From assembly GCF_019393635.1 (NCBI RefSeq), contig NC_057861.1, positions 58,884,532 through 58,948,531 of the forward strand: DNA of 64,000 nt, read 5' to 3'. The translations under genes and the position numbers were made by a program. The stretch's first letter is position 1, and every line of letters begins with the position of its first letter. Below, one piece after another: positions 44,901-48,169 of the stretch. Under the pieces are notes generated by a model, which was not told the DNA's origin, searched no databases, and worked only from the letters and a program-made list of their open reading frames with translations. This DNA is from Dromiciops gliroides. Lineage: Eukaryota > Chordata > Mammalia > Microbiotheria > Microbiotheriidae.

Positions 44901-46842
44901 TCTCTATCCTTCAGACTCATTCAAATCCTACCCTTCCTTCGAGATTCCAGTGTATATCCTACCTCAACCATACTAGTCCACATTAACCTCTTTACTCTCT
45001 GAATTATTATAACCATAGAATTTAGCAATCAACTATAGATTGGCTTATTTTTGTTTGTTTTTTTAGTGAGGCAGTTGGGGTTAAGTGACTTGCCCAGGGT
45101 CACACAGCTAGTAAGTGTTAAGTGTCTGAGGTCAGATTTGAACTCAGGTCCTCCTGACTCCAGGGCTGGTGCTCTATCCACTGTGTCACCTAGCTGCCCC
45201 TTATTTTTTTTTCTAATTGTTTCTGTTATATAAGTCTGGTTTTTAAACTAAGCTCTAAATGAGTTCCTTGTCCTCTGACACCATGAAACTGGATTTGAAA
45301 ATTATCCCTCTATCAAAGAATTACTCACACATACAATCAAATCAAAATTTAAGTAAAAGTTTTTATTTAGCACACAGAGGTATGGCTGGGAGAAGTCTAA
45401 ACTTCAACTTCTAGGGAGGATCAGATTTATGACATGTTTCTCCATCAGACAAAGACAATGCTTGTATAGGGGGATTGGGGGAGACTTGAAACTGAAAAGT
45501 TACAGCTGTTGGCAAGTAGGGCTACTTGAAACAGTTGGAGGCCATGGGGTTATCATTACTACCTGGTCCTAATCACATAACAAGAACATCTGGGTTCCAA
45601 TTAGACTCCTGCTATAAATTTCAAGGTAACCAACTTTCTAGGTGCCCATAACATGTCTGCTTCATAATCTGTTTGACTAACCACTATCTGGTTAATTAAC
45701 TGCTTTGCTTTTCCAAGGAAAGAGTACCCTCTAACTGACCCCAGCAAGTTGATCAACTGTATTATTTCTCATAATCAGTGTCCTCCTCACAGCCAGAGTA
45801 TCCCTAACTAGATCCAGGCCTACTAGGCTGCTACTTCATCCTCCACAAAGTATTTTACATGGAGCAGCTAGGTGGCGCAATGTATAAAGCACCGGCCCTG
45901 GATTCAGGAGGACCTGAATTCAAATCCAGCCTCAGACACTTGACACTTACTAGCTGTGTGACCCTAGGCAAGTCACTTAACCCTCATTTCCCGGCCCCCC
46001 CCCCCAAAAAAAAAGTACTGGACACTCAGCAAATGTTTAACATGTATTTATTAATTGCCAACCTAGGGGGCAGCATAATTCTTGTCTTCAAATGTCTGAA
46101 GAATTGTCATGTGAAAAGAAGATTTGACTTGTTTTGCTTAGCTGCAGAGGGGAGAACTAGGACCACTGGATAGAAGTTGTTGTTCTTGTTGGTCCTTTGT
46201 TCTAGAAGAAGACCATGATATCAGGGTGATATCACTTTCACTGAATTTAAGTGAGGAAGGGCTGTGCAAGGTCACCAACCTCCCTCTCTCCTCCAGAGCC
46301 ATCCGGGTCCAGTGGAAAGATATAGATTAGGATAATTTGAGATGACCCTGGGTGTTTAAGGAATTGGGGTTAAGTGACTTGTCCAGGGTCGCACAGCTAG
46401 TAAGTGTCTGAGGTCAGATTTGAACTAAGGTTCTCCCAACTTCAGGGTCAGTCTTCCATCTACTGCCCCACTTAGCTGCCCCAGAGTAGAAGTTATAGAA
46501 AGCAGATCTAGGCTGTAAGGGATTTCCTTACAATCTCCTTCCTTAAGGTCAGTTTTTCCCATCATTGGATGTAATTAAGCAGAAACATTTCTTAGGGGTG
46601 TTGTAAAGGAGTTCATACTTTACATAGGAGCTGGATTAGGATAGCTCAGATTTCCTCTTCCATTTTGAGATTCTATAATTATCTGAATCTTTTGTTTATT
46701 TCTATAGGGTCCAGAGAAGGAAATGGACATGATACAAGCTAAGGAAGAAATTAAAAAAGCAAGAGAGGAAGAAGAACAGTTAATAAGAGAAAGCATTAAG
46801 GAAAAGCATTTTCAAACTGAACATGGGAAAGATGAGCTCTAG
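9194..46842 (+). CDS. CALR3: CALR3, calreticulin 3 (calsperin), complete nine-exon gene
   Basis: Coding exons join 9194-9290, 11163-11264, 16916-17119, 19143-19237, 29645-29854, 34337-34444, 34864-35007, 38884-38976 and 46708-46842: 1188 nt, 395 residues, no frame break, all introns GT-AG. Several exon sizes (102, 204, 95, 210, 144, 93) are those of the calreticulin family. Residues 1-21 form a signal peptide ending TALA before TVYFQEEF. Family signatures are KHEQKMDCGGGYIKIF (100-115) and IMFGPDICG (132-140); Cys107 and Cys139 match the calreticulin disulfide pair. Tyr111, Lys113, Tyr130 and Asp137 align with glycan-site residues of calreticulin, but Glu317 replaces the Asp of the LDLW motif. 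The P-domain is short and the C-terminus lacks the long acidic tail but ends KDEL, so the protein should stay in the ER lumen. Known role: testis-specific chaperone for sperm surface proteins such as ADAM3. Calreticulin itself is excluded by closer similarity to CALR3 and by the C19orf44 neighbour. Confidence 0.96.
9556..9665 (+). repeat. Family U fragment
   Basis: AATAAGCACTTACTATATGCC and CCCCTGCCCTCGAGGAGATT. Confidence 0.6.
9690..9813 (+). repeat. MIR-like CORE-SINE fragment
   Basis: GGACTTGGAGTCAAGAAGGC, TGTGACCTTGGCCGAGAC and TTTCATCATTTGTAAAATG occur in order in CALR3 intron 1. Confidence 0.65.
9918..10070. mobile_element. hAT-like MITE in CALR3 intron 1
   Basis: The inverted termini CAAAGCTTCTTAAACT and AGTTTAAGAAGCCCTG bound 153 bp. 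The inside matches the copy at 13436-13590. Confidence 0.75.
10300..10410 (+). mobile_element. L2-like 3' end fragment
   Basis: AATGTAAATTCCTTGAGATT, TTGTATCCACAGTGTGGGGC and TTGTTGATTGATCA match the L2 3' end. Confidence 0.65.
10542..10621 (-). mobile_element. SINE head fragment
   Basis: Only the 5' half of a minus-strand copy remains, ending CACCTAGCTGCCCC. A few bases near the middle are deleted. Confidence 0.85.
10742..10972 (+). mobile_element. Tandem SINE (one full, one 5'-truncated unit) in a single target duplication
   Basis: A full unit (to the A-rich stretch near 10885) is followed by a second unit that starts at CCTCAGACACTTGACAC. The pair is flanked by one 18-bp direct repeat, GAAAATCTGTCACACAAA, at 10724-10741 and 10973-10990. 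Confidence 0.88.
11163..11264 (+). CDS. CALR3: CALR3 exon 2
   Basis: This is 102 nt between the acceptor TTAAACAG and the donor GTTAGT, phase 1 to phase 1. It encodes the N-domain stretch with WRNRW and FGHFRLSSGKFYG, both conserved across calreticulins. It is too short to show as an independent open frame and was found by matching the family and the splice phases. Confidence 0.95.
11395..11490 (+). repeat. Family U fragment
   Basis: TATAAGCACTTCCTATGTAAC and GCTGGGGATAGAAAGAC. Confidence 0.5.
11757..12007 (+). mobile_element. SINE with alternative 3' tail (third form)
   Basis: The common head and CORE block are followed by TCAGTTTCCTCATCCGTAAA, GGAGAAGGAAATGGCAAACC and CCCCAAATGGGGTCACAAG, ending GACTGAACAACAACAA. 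This tail differs from both the short and long forms. Confidence 0.85.
12070..12990 (+). repeat. Unclassified dispersed repeat, long internal part of family U
   Basis: CAGAGCCTCGGGAGATGCCC, AGGAGGAGAACCAGGAGAG, AAGCCATTAGATTTGGCAG and TGTAGACAACCTCAAGGAG. It is interrupted by the SINE 12535-12689. The same words recur at 14750-14820. Confidence 0.5.
12535..12689 (+). mobile_element. tRNA-derived SINE
   Basis: A plus-strand copy from GAGCAGCTAGGTGGCACAG to an A-rich tail, with a short insertion before the final CAATTGCCTC. Confidence 0.88.
13069..13213 (+). mobile_element. tRNA-derived SINE with 13-bp target duplication
   Basis: A full plus-strand copy flanked by GAAATGAATGTAG at 13056-13068 and 13214-13226. 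Confidence 0.94.
13262..13435 (+). mobile_element. L2-like coding fragment
   Basis: TTTCAAACTCAGTATTTCC, AAATTGAATTCATATCTTAA and TAACTTCCCTATTACTAAC match 40620-40720. Confidence 0.65.
13436..13590. mobile_element. hAT-like MITE with 8-bp target duplication
   Basis: The left end CAAAGCTTCTTAAAA and right end GCCCTG match the element at 9918-10070. TCCTAAAG flanks it on both sides (13428-13435 and 13591-13598), the 8-bp duplication expected of hAT transposase. Confidence 0.88.
13835..14188 (-). mobile_element. SINE interrupted by a second SINE
   Basis: The outer minus-strand copy has its tail at 13835-13890 and its head at 14129-14188, and is split by the inner copy 13962-14113. Confidence 0.92.
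13962..14113 (-). mobile_element. Nested tRNA-derived SINE
   Basis: A full minus-strand copy inside another SINE. The target duplication CTGAGGCTGGATTTG (13947-13961 and 14114-14128) is itself SINE sequence, so the order of insertion is certain. Confidence 0.94.
14850..15009 (-). mobile_element. tRNA-derived SINE with target duplication
   Basis: A full minus-strand copy flanked by TGTCACATTCTT at 14838-14849 and 15010-15021. Confidence 0.93.
15022..15350 (+). mobile_element. L2-like coding fragment
   Basis: GAGCTCATCAGCTTCCATAG and CATCTCCAACTACCCACCTG are the region matched in the L2 at 40500-40640. Confidence 0.6.
15395..15745 (+). mobile_element. L1 3'-end fragment
   Basis: GGAACTATGCCCCCAAAGCG, AACCATTGGGGAATAGCTGA and AATACTATTGTGCTGTGAG are the order of the L1 3' region repeated elsewhere in the window. 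Confidence 0.8.
16085..16205 (+). pseudogene. Y-box protein (YBX-like) retropseudogene fragment
   Basis: In CALR3 intron 2 one frame reads NGLVTKVLGTVKWFSIRN and then hits a stop. TKVLGTVKWF is the diagnostic start of the cold-shock domain of Y-box proteins (YBX1 and relatives). A continuation around GTKDTKQEV is visible after a frameshift. Upstream sequence is weakly similar at best. Which YBX gene it came from is undecided. Confidence 0.55.
16275..16395 (+). mobile_element. L2-like 3' end fragment
   Basis: GAGAGCAGGGGATGTCTTAC and TATCTCCAGCACTTAGCAC fit the L2 3' end. Confidence 0.6.
16916..17119 (+). CDS. CALR3: CALR3 exon 3
   Basis: This is 204 nt, acceptor CTTAAAG and donor GTGAGT. 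It encodes residues 67-135 with FKPFSNKGKTLVIQYTVKHEQ and the first calreticulin signature around Cys107. Tyr111, Lys113 and Tyr130 of the presumptive sugar site are in this exon. Confidence 0.96.
17346..17480 (+). mobile_element. tRNA-derived SINE
   Basis: A plus-strand copy with a small internal deletion after GAGTTCAAATTCG. The near-repeat ATTGTCATATAG / ATTGTCCTATAG flanks it. Confidence 0.9.
17520..17730 (-). repeat. MIR-like CORE-SINE
   Basis: CAGATGAAGAAACAGGTTCC, CCATGGTCAGCCAGCTC and TTTGAACTCAGGTTTCCTG identify a minus-strand MIR-type copy. Confidence 0.7.
17842..17980 (-). mobile_element. tRNA-derived SINE
   Basis: A minus-strand copy flanked by the short repeat TGAACTT. It lies in CALR3 intron 3. 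Confidence 0.92.
18019..18235 (+). repeat. MIR-like CORE-SINE
   Basis: The head GGCAGCATGGTGTAATGGAA and AAATTCAAATCCTGGCTCC are followed by a MIR-like 3' part with AAAGTGTCTTATGTAAAC. Confidence 0.75.
18240..19080. other. Unassigned CALR3 intron 3 sequence
   Basis: AT-rich sequence without a recognisable repeat or exon. Confidence 0.5.
19143..19237 (+). CDS. CALR3: CALR3 exon 4
   Basis: This is 95 nt, acceptor TTTTTTGTAG and donor GTAAAT. It completes the GPDICG signature (Cys139) and encodes KKVHVILFYKNQ up to IRCK. It restores phase 0. Confidence 0.95.
19379..19565 (+). mobile_element. SINE with duplicated 5' head
   Basis: The head occurs twice in succession (GGGGCAACTAGGTGGCGCAG, then GGGCAGCTAGGTGGTGCAG). 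The 16-bp target duplication AGAACTGGAAGGAACC is at 19363-19378 and 19566-19581. Confidence 0.93.
19585..19795. repeat. Two MIR-like fragments, opposite directions
   Basis: A minus-strand piece (AAGGCCCAGTAAGGTGAAAT to GAACCCAAGCC) is followed by a plus-strand piece (CATCCTGTAGTGTAAGG to CTTAGCAGCTATG). Confidence 0.55.
19990..20141 (+). mobile_element. tRNA-derived SINE with target duplication
   Basis: A plus-strand copy flanked by AGATTAGTGTTTT at 19977-19989 and 20142-20154. Confidence 0.92.
20404..20792 (-). mobile_element. Third-form SINE, split by a younger SINE
   Basis: The minus-strand tail module (GACCCCATTTGGGGTTTTC, GGCAAAGATACTGG) is at 20404-20486 and the head at 20639-20792, with the short-form copy 20487-20638 between. 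Confidence 0.87.
20487..20638 (-). mobile_element. Nested tRNA-derived SINE
   Basis: A short-form minus-strand copy inside the third-form SINE; CAGCTC is repeated on both sides. Confidence 0.92.
20930..21060 (+). mobile_element. L2-like coding fragment
   Basis: ACCGGGGGTGTCTGACAAGG and CTCTACCCTTGGTCTTCTTC match the GVPQGS region of L2 reverse transcriptase, damaged. Confidence 0.6.
21133..21287 (-). mobile_element. tRNA-derived SINE
   Basis: A minus-strand copy beginning with about 18 T and ending at a C run (GGTGCCCCCCCC). Confidence 0.92.
21299..21480 (+). repeat. Family U fragment
   Basis: CCAACAAGCATTTATTAATAAG and TCCTGCTTCTCAAAGAGCTT. Confidence 0.55.
22550..22710 (-). mobile_element. 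Long-form SINE, 3' domain only
   Basis: GGTTGTTGTCTGTCCTTCTT followed by AGAGGACCATGACATTGGGA and GGGTCCAGTGG is the reverse of the long-form 3' module seen at 6600-6746. The head is missing. Confidence 0.75.
22725..23115 (+). mobile_element. L1 3'-end fragment
   Basis: CATCAATTGGGGAATGGCTG to CTGAATACAGATTGAAGCAT, ending in an A-rich tail (AAAGAAAGAAAG). Confidence 0.83.
23341..23496 (+). mobile_element. tRNA-derived SINE
   Basis: A full plus-strand copy with a C run and an A tail, followed directly by another SINE in the opposite direction. Confidence 0.93.
23500..23640 (-). mobile_element. tRNA-derived SINE (long-form junction)
   Basis: A minus-strand copy with TGGCCCCAGATGTTTGAGGC near its inner end, the join seen in long-form copies at 29344 and 46177. 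Confidence 0.85.
24190..24341 (+). mobile_element. tRNA-derived SINE with 15-bp target duplication
   Basis: A full plus-strand copy flanked by ACAAAGTGCAGTAGT at 24175-24189 and 24342-24356. Confidence 0.95.
24725..25180 (+). mobile_element. L1 3' UTR fragment
   Basis: From GATGCTGAGTGAAGTGAGC through AACATGATTGTACTGTATAA to AATTTGGAACTCAAAATC and a final A tail. Confidence 0.83.
25545..25760 (+). repeat. Family U fragment
   Basis: TTAAGTGCTTATTACATACC, GCTAAGATCTGGGGATGC and AGTGGGAGGGACCAGGAAG. Confidence 0.6.
26128..26365 (-). repeat. MIR-like CORE-SINE
   Basis: TATGGTGCTTTAAGGTTGGC, TTGAGGAAACTGAAGTTCAG and GCCACACAGCTAAGTGTC occur in minus-strand MIR order. Confidence 0.75.
26462..26663 (-). 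repeat. MIR-like CORE-SINE
   Basis: GCAAAGCATTTTGCAAATA, CAGATGAGGAAATTGAGGC and CCCAGGATCACATAGCTC occur in minus-strand MIR order. Confidence 0.78.
26800..26930 (+). mobile_element. tRNA-derived SINE
   Basis: A plus-strand copy lacking the box B part, flanked by the near-repeat AAGACCCTGGTAGA / AAGACCCTGATAGA. Confidence 0.9.
27000..27840. other. Unassigned CALR3 intron 4 sequence
   Basis: No exon, repeat or motif recognised; moderate AT bias. Confidence 0.5.
27850..28003 (-). mobile_element. tRNA-derived SINE
   Basis: A full minus-strand copy with CCAGGAT repeated on both sides. Confidence 0.93.
28102..28251 (-). mobile_element. tRNA-derived SINE with target duplication
   Basis: A full minus-strand copy flanked by TACTATATGACTT at 28089-28101 and 28252-28264. 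Confidence 0.95.
28430..28600 (+). mobile_element. tRNA-derived SINE
   Basis: A plus-strand copy (head GGACAGGTAGGTGGCACAATG) with a long mixed A/G tail. Confidence 0.92.
28618..28790 (+). mobile_element. tRNA-derived SINE
   Basis: A plus-strand copy, first bases missing, with ACACTTGACACTTGACATTT showing a small internal duplication and an (ACAAA)n tail. Confidence 0.92.
28800..28920 (+). repeat. MIR-like CORE-SINE fragment
   Basis: CTGTCTCTGCCTCTAATT, ATGACCTTTGGCAAGTTAT and CTGGGCCTCAGATTCC match the centre of MIR. Confidence 0.6.
28923..29090 (-). mobile_element. tRNA-derived SINE
   Basis: A full minus-strand copy with AAATCA on both sides, inserted at the edge of a hAT-like MITE. Confidence 0.92.
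29091..29222. mobile_element. hAT-like MITE, inverted copy, end damaged
   Basis: The sequence from CAGAGCTTCTTAAAACC to CACATTTTAA is the reverse of the element at 13436-13590. The SINE at 28923-29090 sits next to its left end. Confidence 0.6.
29344..29492 (-). mobile_element. tRNA-derived SINE (long-form junction)
   Basis: A minus-strand copy with GGCCCCAGATGTTTAAGGC at its inner end. The rest of the long-form 3' module is lost. Confidence 0.87.
29581..29634 (+). repeat. (TC)n microsatellite at CALR3 exon 5 acceptor
   Basis: About 27 uninterrupted TC units end ten bases before the AG of the exon 5 acceptor (29643-29644), with no AG in between. The microsatellite therefore forms the polypyrimidine tract. 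Confidence 0.95.
29645..29854 (+). CDS. CALR3: CALR3 exon 5
   Basis: This is 210 nt (70 codons, phase 0 at both ends), starting VDGFTHLYTLTLRPDL and ending SDVPSQ. The acceptor AAATTTTCAG directly follows a (TC)n microsatellite, and the donor CAG/GTTTTA is far from consensus. The exon carries the end of the globular N-domain and the start of the reduced P-domain. Skipping it would leave the rest of the protein in frame. Confidence 0.95.
29900..30780. other. Unassigned CALR3 intron 5 sequence
   Basis: Nothing recognised, apart from short A and T runs near 30600-30665. Confidence 0.5.
30805..31110 (+). repeat. Family U copy
   Basis: ATAAGCATTTATTAAATCCC, GTGCCAGGTGCTAGGAATAT and GTGGCACTTGAGTTGAACC, in CALR3 intron 5. 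Confidence 0.65.
31152..31240 (+). repeat. (TG)n and alternating purine-pyrimidine tract
   Basis: A (TG)n run is followed by GCGCGC, ACACGCGCAC, ATATATAT and further TGCACACACATATA. Nearly 90 bases alternate purine and pyrimidine in CALR3 intron 5. Confidence 0.9.
31386..31950 (+). repeat. Family U copy
   Basis: GCTAGGCCCCTGGAGATAC, GATCAGGAAAGGCTTCATG, GGGAGAGCATTCCATGTG and AAGTGACACGGTCAGACTC. Confidence 0.68.
32560..32670 (+). mobile_element. L2-like 3' end fragment
   Basis: TGATCCCAACACCAAGTAC, AGTGTCTGGCATTCAAGG and CAATAAATGCTTGATGCTTG. Confidence 0.62.
32790..33480 (+). repeat. Family U copy, split by a SINE
   Basis: CAACAAGCATTTATCTAAATG, GGTGCTGGAGATACAAAGTC, TTGGAACCAGACCATGGAG and GAGAAATGGTTAGACCTG. 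Confidence 0.68.
33025..33166 (+). mobile_element. tRNA-derived SINE with target duplication
   Basis: A plus-strand copy flanked by AAAGACAATAGA at 33013-33024 and 33167-33178, inside an unclassified repeat. Confidence 0.94.
33526..34170 (-). mobile_element. Solo LTR, LTR-D family, in CALR3 intron 5
   Basis: It shares CAAAGCTAATTGGTTAGCAT, the CATTCAATTCCATTGGTTGA block and the end AATTATTAATAATTATTTTC with the LTR at 62224-62770. Boundaries are approximate and orientation is taken from that relative. Confidence 0.6.
34337..34444 (+). CDS. CALR3: CALR3 exon 6
   Basis: This is 108 nt (36 codons), acceptor CTTTCACAG and donor GTAGGT. It encodes DWDKHFLDAS through LDGEWQPSVIQKPKYK, a degenerate P-domain repeat unit. 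It is six bases shorter than I recall for the calreticulin exon and equals the length I recall for CALR3. Confidence 0.95.
34479..34597 (+). mobile_element. tRNA-derived SINE, 3' shortened
   Basis: A plus-strand copy that stops at CCTGGGCAAAAAAAAAAG, 35 bp downstream of the CALR3 exon 6 donor. Confidence 0.92.
34655..34831 (+). repeat. MIR-like CORE-SINE
   Basis: ATGTAGTAAGAAGAACATTAG, GTGTGACCTTGAACAAGTCA and CTTATCTGTAAAATAACGGG occur in order, within 35 bp upstream of CALR3 exon 7. Confidence 0.7.
34864..35007 (+). CDS. CALR3: CALR3 exon 7
   Basis: This is 144 nt, acceptor TTTATTGCAG and a non-consensus donor GTCATT. It encodes residues 273-320, ending IGVIGLELWQ. Trp319 of calreticulin is kept; Glu317 stands where calreticulin has Asp. 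Confidence 0.95.
35117..35257 (+). mobile_element. tRNA-derived SINE with target duplication
   Basis: A plus-strand copy flanked by GTCATCACAG at 35107-35116 and 35258-35267. Confidence 0.94.
35815..35912 (+). mobile_element. Third-form SINE tail remnant
   Basis: TGGTCCATGGGGTCCTGAAG and GACTGAACAACAAC match the 3' module of the third-form SINE. No head is visible. Confidence 0.5.
35941..35970 (+). repeat. (GCT)10 trinucleotide repeat
   Basis: Ten perfect GCT/CTG units in CALR3 intron 7, abutting the T-rich tail end of a minus-strand SINE. Confidence 0.97.
35972..36125 (-). mobile_element. tRNA-derived SINE beside (GCT)10
   Basis: A minus-strand copy whose tail directly adjoins the GCT repeat. 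Confidence 0.92.
36560..36600 (+). repeat. AT-rich alternating microsatellite
   Basis: Short (TA)n and TACATATA stretches in CALR3 intron 7. Confidence 0.7.
36722..37824 (+). mobile_element. Solo LTR in CALR3 intron 7 with 4-bp target duplication
   Basis: It begins TGTGTGGGACA and ends TGTCCCAAACA, near-perfect inverted ends. CTCG flanks it at 36718-36721 and 37825-37828. The 3' third has a TATA box (TATAAAAACC at about 37673) and AATAAA at about 37751 in LTR order, in the same direction as CALR3. A pair of SINEs (36837-37192) lies inside. It resembles a class I retroviral LTR; no internal coding sequence is left. Confidence 0.82.
36837..37192 (+). mobile_element. Two SINEs in tandem within one target duplication
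   Basis: Full plus-strand copies at about 36837-36990 and 37044-37192 are joined by an A-rich linker. The single repeat AAAAGTTAATTGCT flanks the pair at 36823-36836 and 37193-37206. Both sit inside the intron 7 LTR. Confidence 0.92.
38032..38179 (-). mobile_element. tRNA-derived SINE with target duplication
   Basis: A minus-strand copy flanked by AACCATGCTTTCTT at 38018-38031 and 38180-38193. Confidence 0.93.
38375..38605 (+). repeat. MIR-like fragment split by a SINE
   Basis: CTTGCTAGCTGTAAAAATTG and ACTTAACCTCTGGAACCCAG are MIR-like. The rest is displaced by the SINE 38440-38589. Confidence 0.5.
38440..38589 (-). mobile_element. tRNA-derived SINE
   Basis: A full minus-strand copy in CALR3 intron 7, inserted into an MIR-like sequence with CCAGTTT on both sides. 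Confidence 0.92.
38884..38976 (+). CDS. CALR3: CALR3 exon 8
   Basis: This is 93 nt, acceptor TTCACAACTAG and donor GTAAAT. It encodes VRSGTIFDNFLITDDE through the WGKTK end of the globular domain, which is highly conserved in the family. Confidence 0.95.
39255..39570 (+). mobile_element. CR1/L3-like LINE fragment
   Basis: TAATGTAATCTTGGGCTATA and CACATTTGGTGTATTATGTT match the same LINE family as 6181-7330. Confidence 0.62.
39879..40025 (+). mobile_element. tRNA-derived SINE
   Basis: A plus-strand copy that has lost the GTGTGACCCT part of the CORE block. Confidence 0.92.
41026..41766 (+). mobile_element. L1 3' fragment inserted in L2
   Basis: A 5'-truncated L1 of about 740 bp begins GTTAGTGGAATTGTGAACTG. 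AAAATGTAGGTCTG before it and AAAATGCAGGTCTG after it are its target duplication in the L2 sequence. Confidence 0.85.
41935..42185 (+). repeat. MIR-like CORE-SINE in L2
   Basis: A complete-looking MIR-type element (GGTGGTACAGTGAATAGACC to TAGTATGTGCTATATAAG) interrupts the L2 element. Confidence 0.75.
42718..42943 (-). repeat. MIR-like CORE-SINE
   Basis: TATAGTGCTTTAAGGTTTGT, CATTTTACAGATAGAGGAAG and TTTGAATTCAGGTGTTCCTG occur in minus-strand order. Confidence 0.75.
42960..43075 (+). mobile_element. L2-like fragment
   Basis: CACCTCTTGGAATGCCTAC and AAGTCCTACCTTCTACTTAAAG correspond to L2 sequence just upstream of its 3' UTR. Confidence 0.6.
43205..44075 (+). repeat. Family U copy, split by a SINE
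   Basis: AAGCATTTGTTAAGTTGCTTC, GAGGAAGCAGGAAAGACTTC, TTGGGGCCAGATTGCATAG and GGGAAGTCATTTGGTCAG. Confidence 0.68.
43320..43470 (-). mobile_element. tRNA-derived SINE
   Basis: A minus-strand copy between two copies of the near-repeat GTGAGCGTACATTTT / GTGAGCTTACATTTT. Confidence 0.93.
44229..44350 (+). mobile_element. tRNA-derived SINE, 5' truncated
   Basis: It starts at GGCTTTGGACTCAGGAGGAC and continues to an A tail; the box A head is absent. Confidence 0.9.
45053..45202 (-). mobile_element. tRNA-derived SINE
   Basis: A full minus-strand copy with CTTATTTTT on both sides. Confidence 0.93.
45276..45847 (-). mobile_element. Probable solo LTR in CALR3 intron 8
   Basis: Read on the minus strand it starts TGTGGAGGATGAAG (45847) and has AATAAA at about 45366. 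The sequence is single-copy in this window, so the call rests on these landmarks only, and the lower boundary is uncertain. Confidence 0.42.
45860..46014 (+). mobile_element. tRNA-derived SINE
   Basis: A full plus-strand copy with a C run and A tail. Confidence 0.93.
46060..46640 (+). mobile_element. CR1/L3-like LINE fragment, split by a SINE
   Basis: CTTCAAATGTCTGAAGAATTG and GCAGAGGGGAGAACTAGGAC (46085-46160) continue after the SINE as AGCAGATCTAGGCTGTAAGG. It ends just upstream of CALR3 exon 9. Confidence 0.65.
46177..46482 (-). mobile_element. Long-form SINE, nearly complete
   Basis: A minus-strand copy containing both the 3' module (AAGACCATGATATCAGGGTG) and the usual CORE block and head (CACTTAGCTGCCCC). 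It splits a CR1/L3-like fragment in CALR3 intron 8. Confidence 0.88.
46708..46842 (+). CDS. CALR3: CALR3 exon 9, KDEL end and stop
   Basis: The acceptor TTTCTATAG opens GPEKEMDMIQAKEE, a charged helix of 44 codons that ends with the ER-retrieval signal KDEL and TAG at 46840-46842. As I recall it, human CALR3 ends in NEL with a poorer signal, so the full KDEL is notable. Confidence 0.95.
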   Translation, partial: GPEKEMDMIQAKEEIKKAREEEEQLIRESIKEKHFQTEHGKDEL

Positions 46843-47395
46843 TTATCTGGATTCTTGTTTTTGGATAACTGATAATATTAGTATAATTTCAATTTTAATC
46901 TATATTTAAAGGCTCAAATATTTACATAATAATTTGTTCTCTGTCAAATTTCTGAGAAAAATGTTCTGATAATTTTTGATATAGTCATCATTTCCTCCCC
47001 TGAGAGAGTTCCTGCCTATCAAGGCACCTCCATAAATCTTACTTTTCATTTAATGTGTCTCATACCAATAGTGGGTTTTGGGGGAAAGAAAATGTTTTTA
47101 AATTTAAGCTAGAATTTGGTAAGGCCTTACAAAACAAGGATGCATTAATATTTCCTTAGAATGCTAGTAAAATTATATATACATATATACGAATGTTTTT
47201 GGTCTAAAATCTGTAACCAACAGTTTTGGCATCAAAAATTTTGCATATTTGTCATTCATATTTTATTTGTATTGGAAAGATCAATTCTATGCAGGCATAC
47301 ATTTCCCTTTGCAACAAATATTTTAAAACTCTTGGTCATTTATATAGCAATTTATTAATTACAATACAGAGAATAAAAATAATTTTAATTGTGAT
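46843..47395 (+). other. CALR3: CALR3 3' UTR with probable polyadenylation signal
   Basis: AT-rich sequence follows the stop codon without a recognisable repeat until the SINE at 47453. AATAAA at 47372-47377 is the most plausible polyadenylation signal. The cleavage site near 47395 is an estimate. Confidence 0.5.
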
Positions 47396-47452
47396 AACAC
47401 CATCAGAACTGATTTTTTATCTTTTAGTTTTTCTTTAAAACTAAATGAGGTG

Positions 47453-47603
47453 GGGGCAGCTGGGTGGCACAGTGGATAGAGCACTGGCCCTAGATTCAGA
47501 AGGACCTGAGTTCAAATTCGGTCTCAGACACTTAACAATTACTAGCTGTGTAACCCTGGGCAAGTCACTTAACCCCAATTGCCTCAAAAAAAAAAAGAAA
47601 AAA
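47453..47603 (+). mobile_element. SINE, first of two at one target site
   Basis: A full plus-strand copy preceded by AAAACTAAATGAGGTG (47437-47452) and followed by the same 16 bases (47604-47619). Confidence 0.95.
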
Positions 47604-47619
47604 AAAACTAAATGAGGTG

Positions 47620-47771
47620 GGGCAGCTAGATGGAGCAGTGGATAAAGCACCGGCCCTGGATTCAGGACCTGAGTTCAAATTCAGCCTCAGACACTTGATA
47701 CTTACTAGCTGTGTGAGCCTGGGCAAGACACGTAACCCTCATTGCCCTACCCCCCCCCAAAAAAAACAACA
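47620..47771 (+). mobile_element. SINE, second of two at one target site
   Basis: A full plus-strand copy preceded by AAAACTAAATGAGGTG and followed by AAAACTGAATGAG (47772-47784). Confidence 0.95.
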
Positions 47772-47934
47772 AAAACTGAATGAGAATTTTTTCAGTATGA
47801 CAATGTATACCTTTTTAAAAAAGAAAATATAGATTTCACAAGACACAAGACATAAGATAATTGAAATAATTGAAAATTGAAAACCTAGACTGTAATTTTA
47901 AAAATGTTAATCAGTTACGATAGAGAGGCAATAT

Positions 47935-48110
47935 TTGACTAACCTCCAAGTCAGGAGACCGGGGTTCAAGTTCTCCCTCTGACACATACTGTCTGTGACC
48001 CTAAACAAAAGGCATTTAACTTCTTGATGTTCTAGGCAGCTCTCTAAGACTATAATTGAGACAGAGAAGGTACTGAGAGAAAGGAATTGCCTCATCTGGA
48101 AGTTCCTATG
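47935..48110 (+). repeat. MIR-like CORE-SINE variant
   Basis: TCAGGAGACCGGGGTTCAAG and CTGTCTGTGACCCTAAAC, then an altered 3' part, downstream of CALR3. Confidence 0.55.
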
Positions 48111-48169
48111 CCAGTGAAAGCCCTAACCCTATCTCTCTGACAAGTTACAAATGGCAACAGACAAATGGG

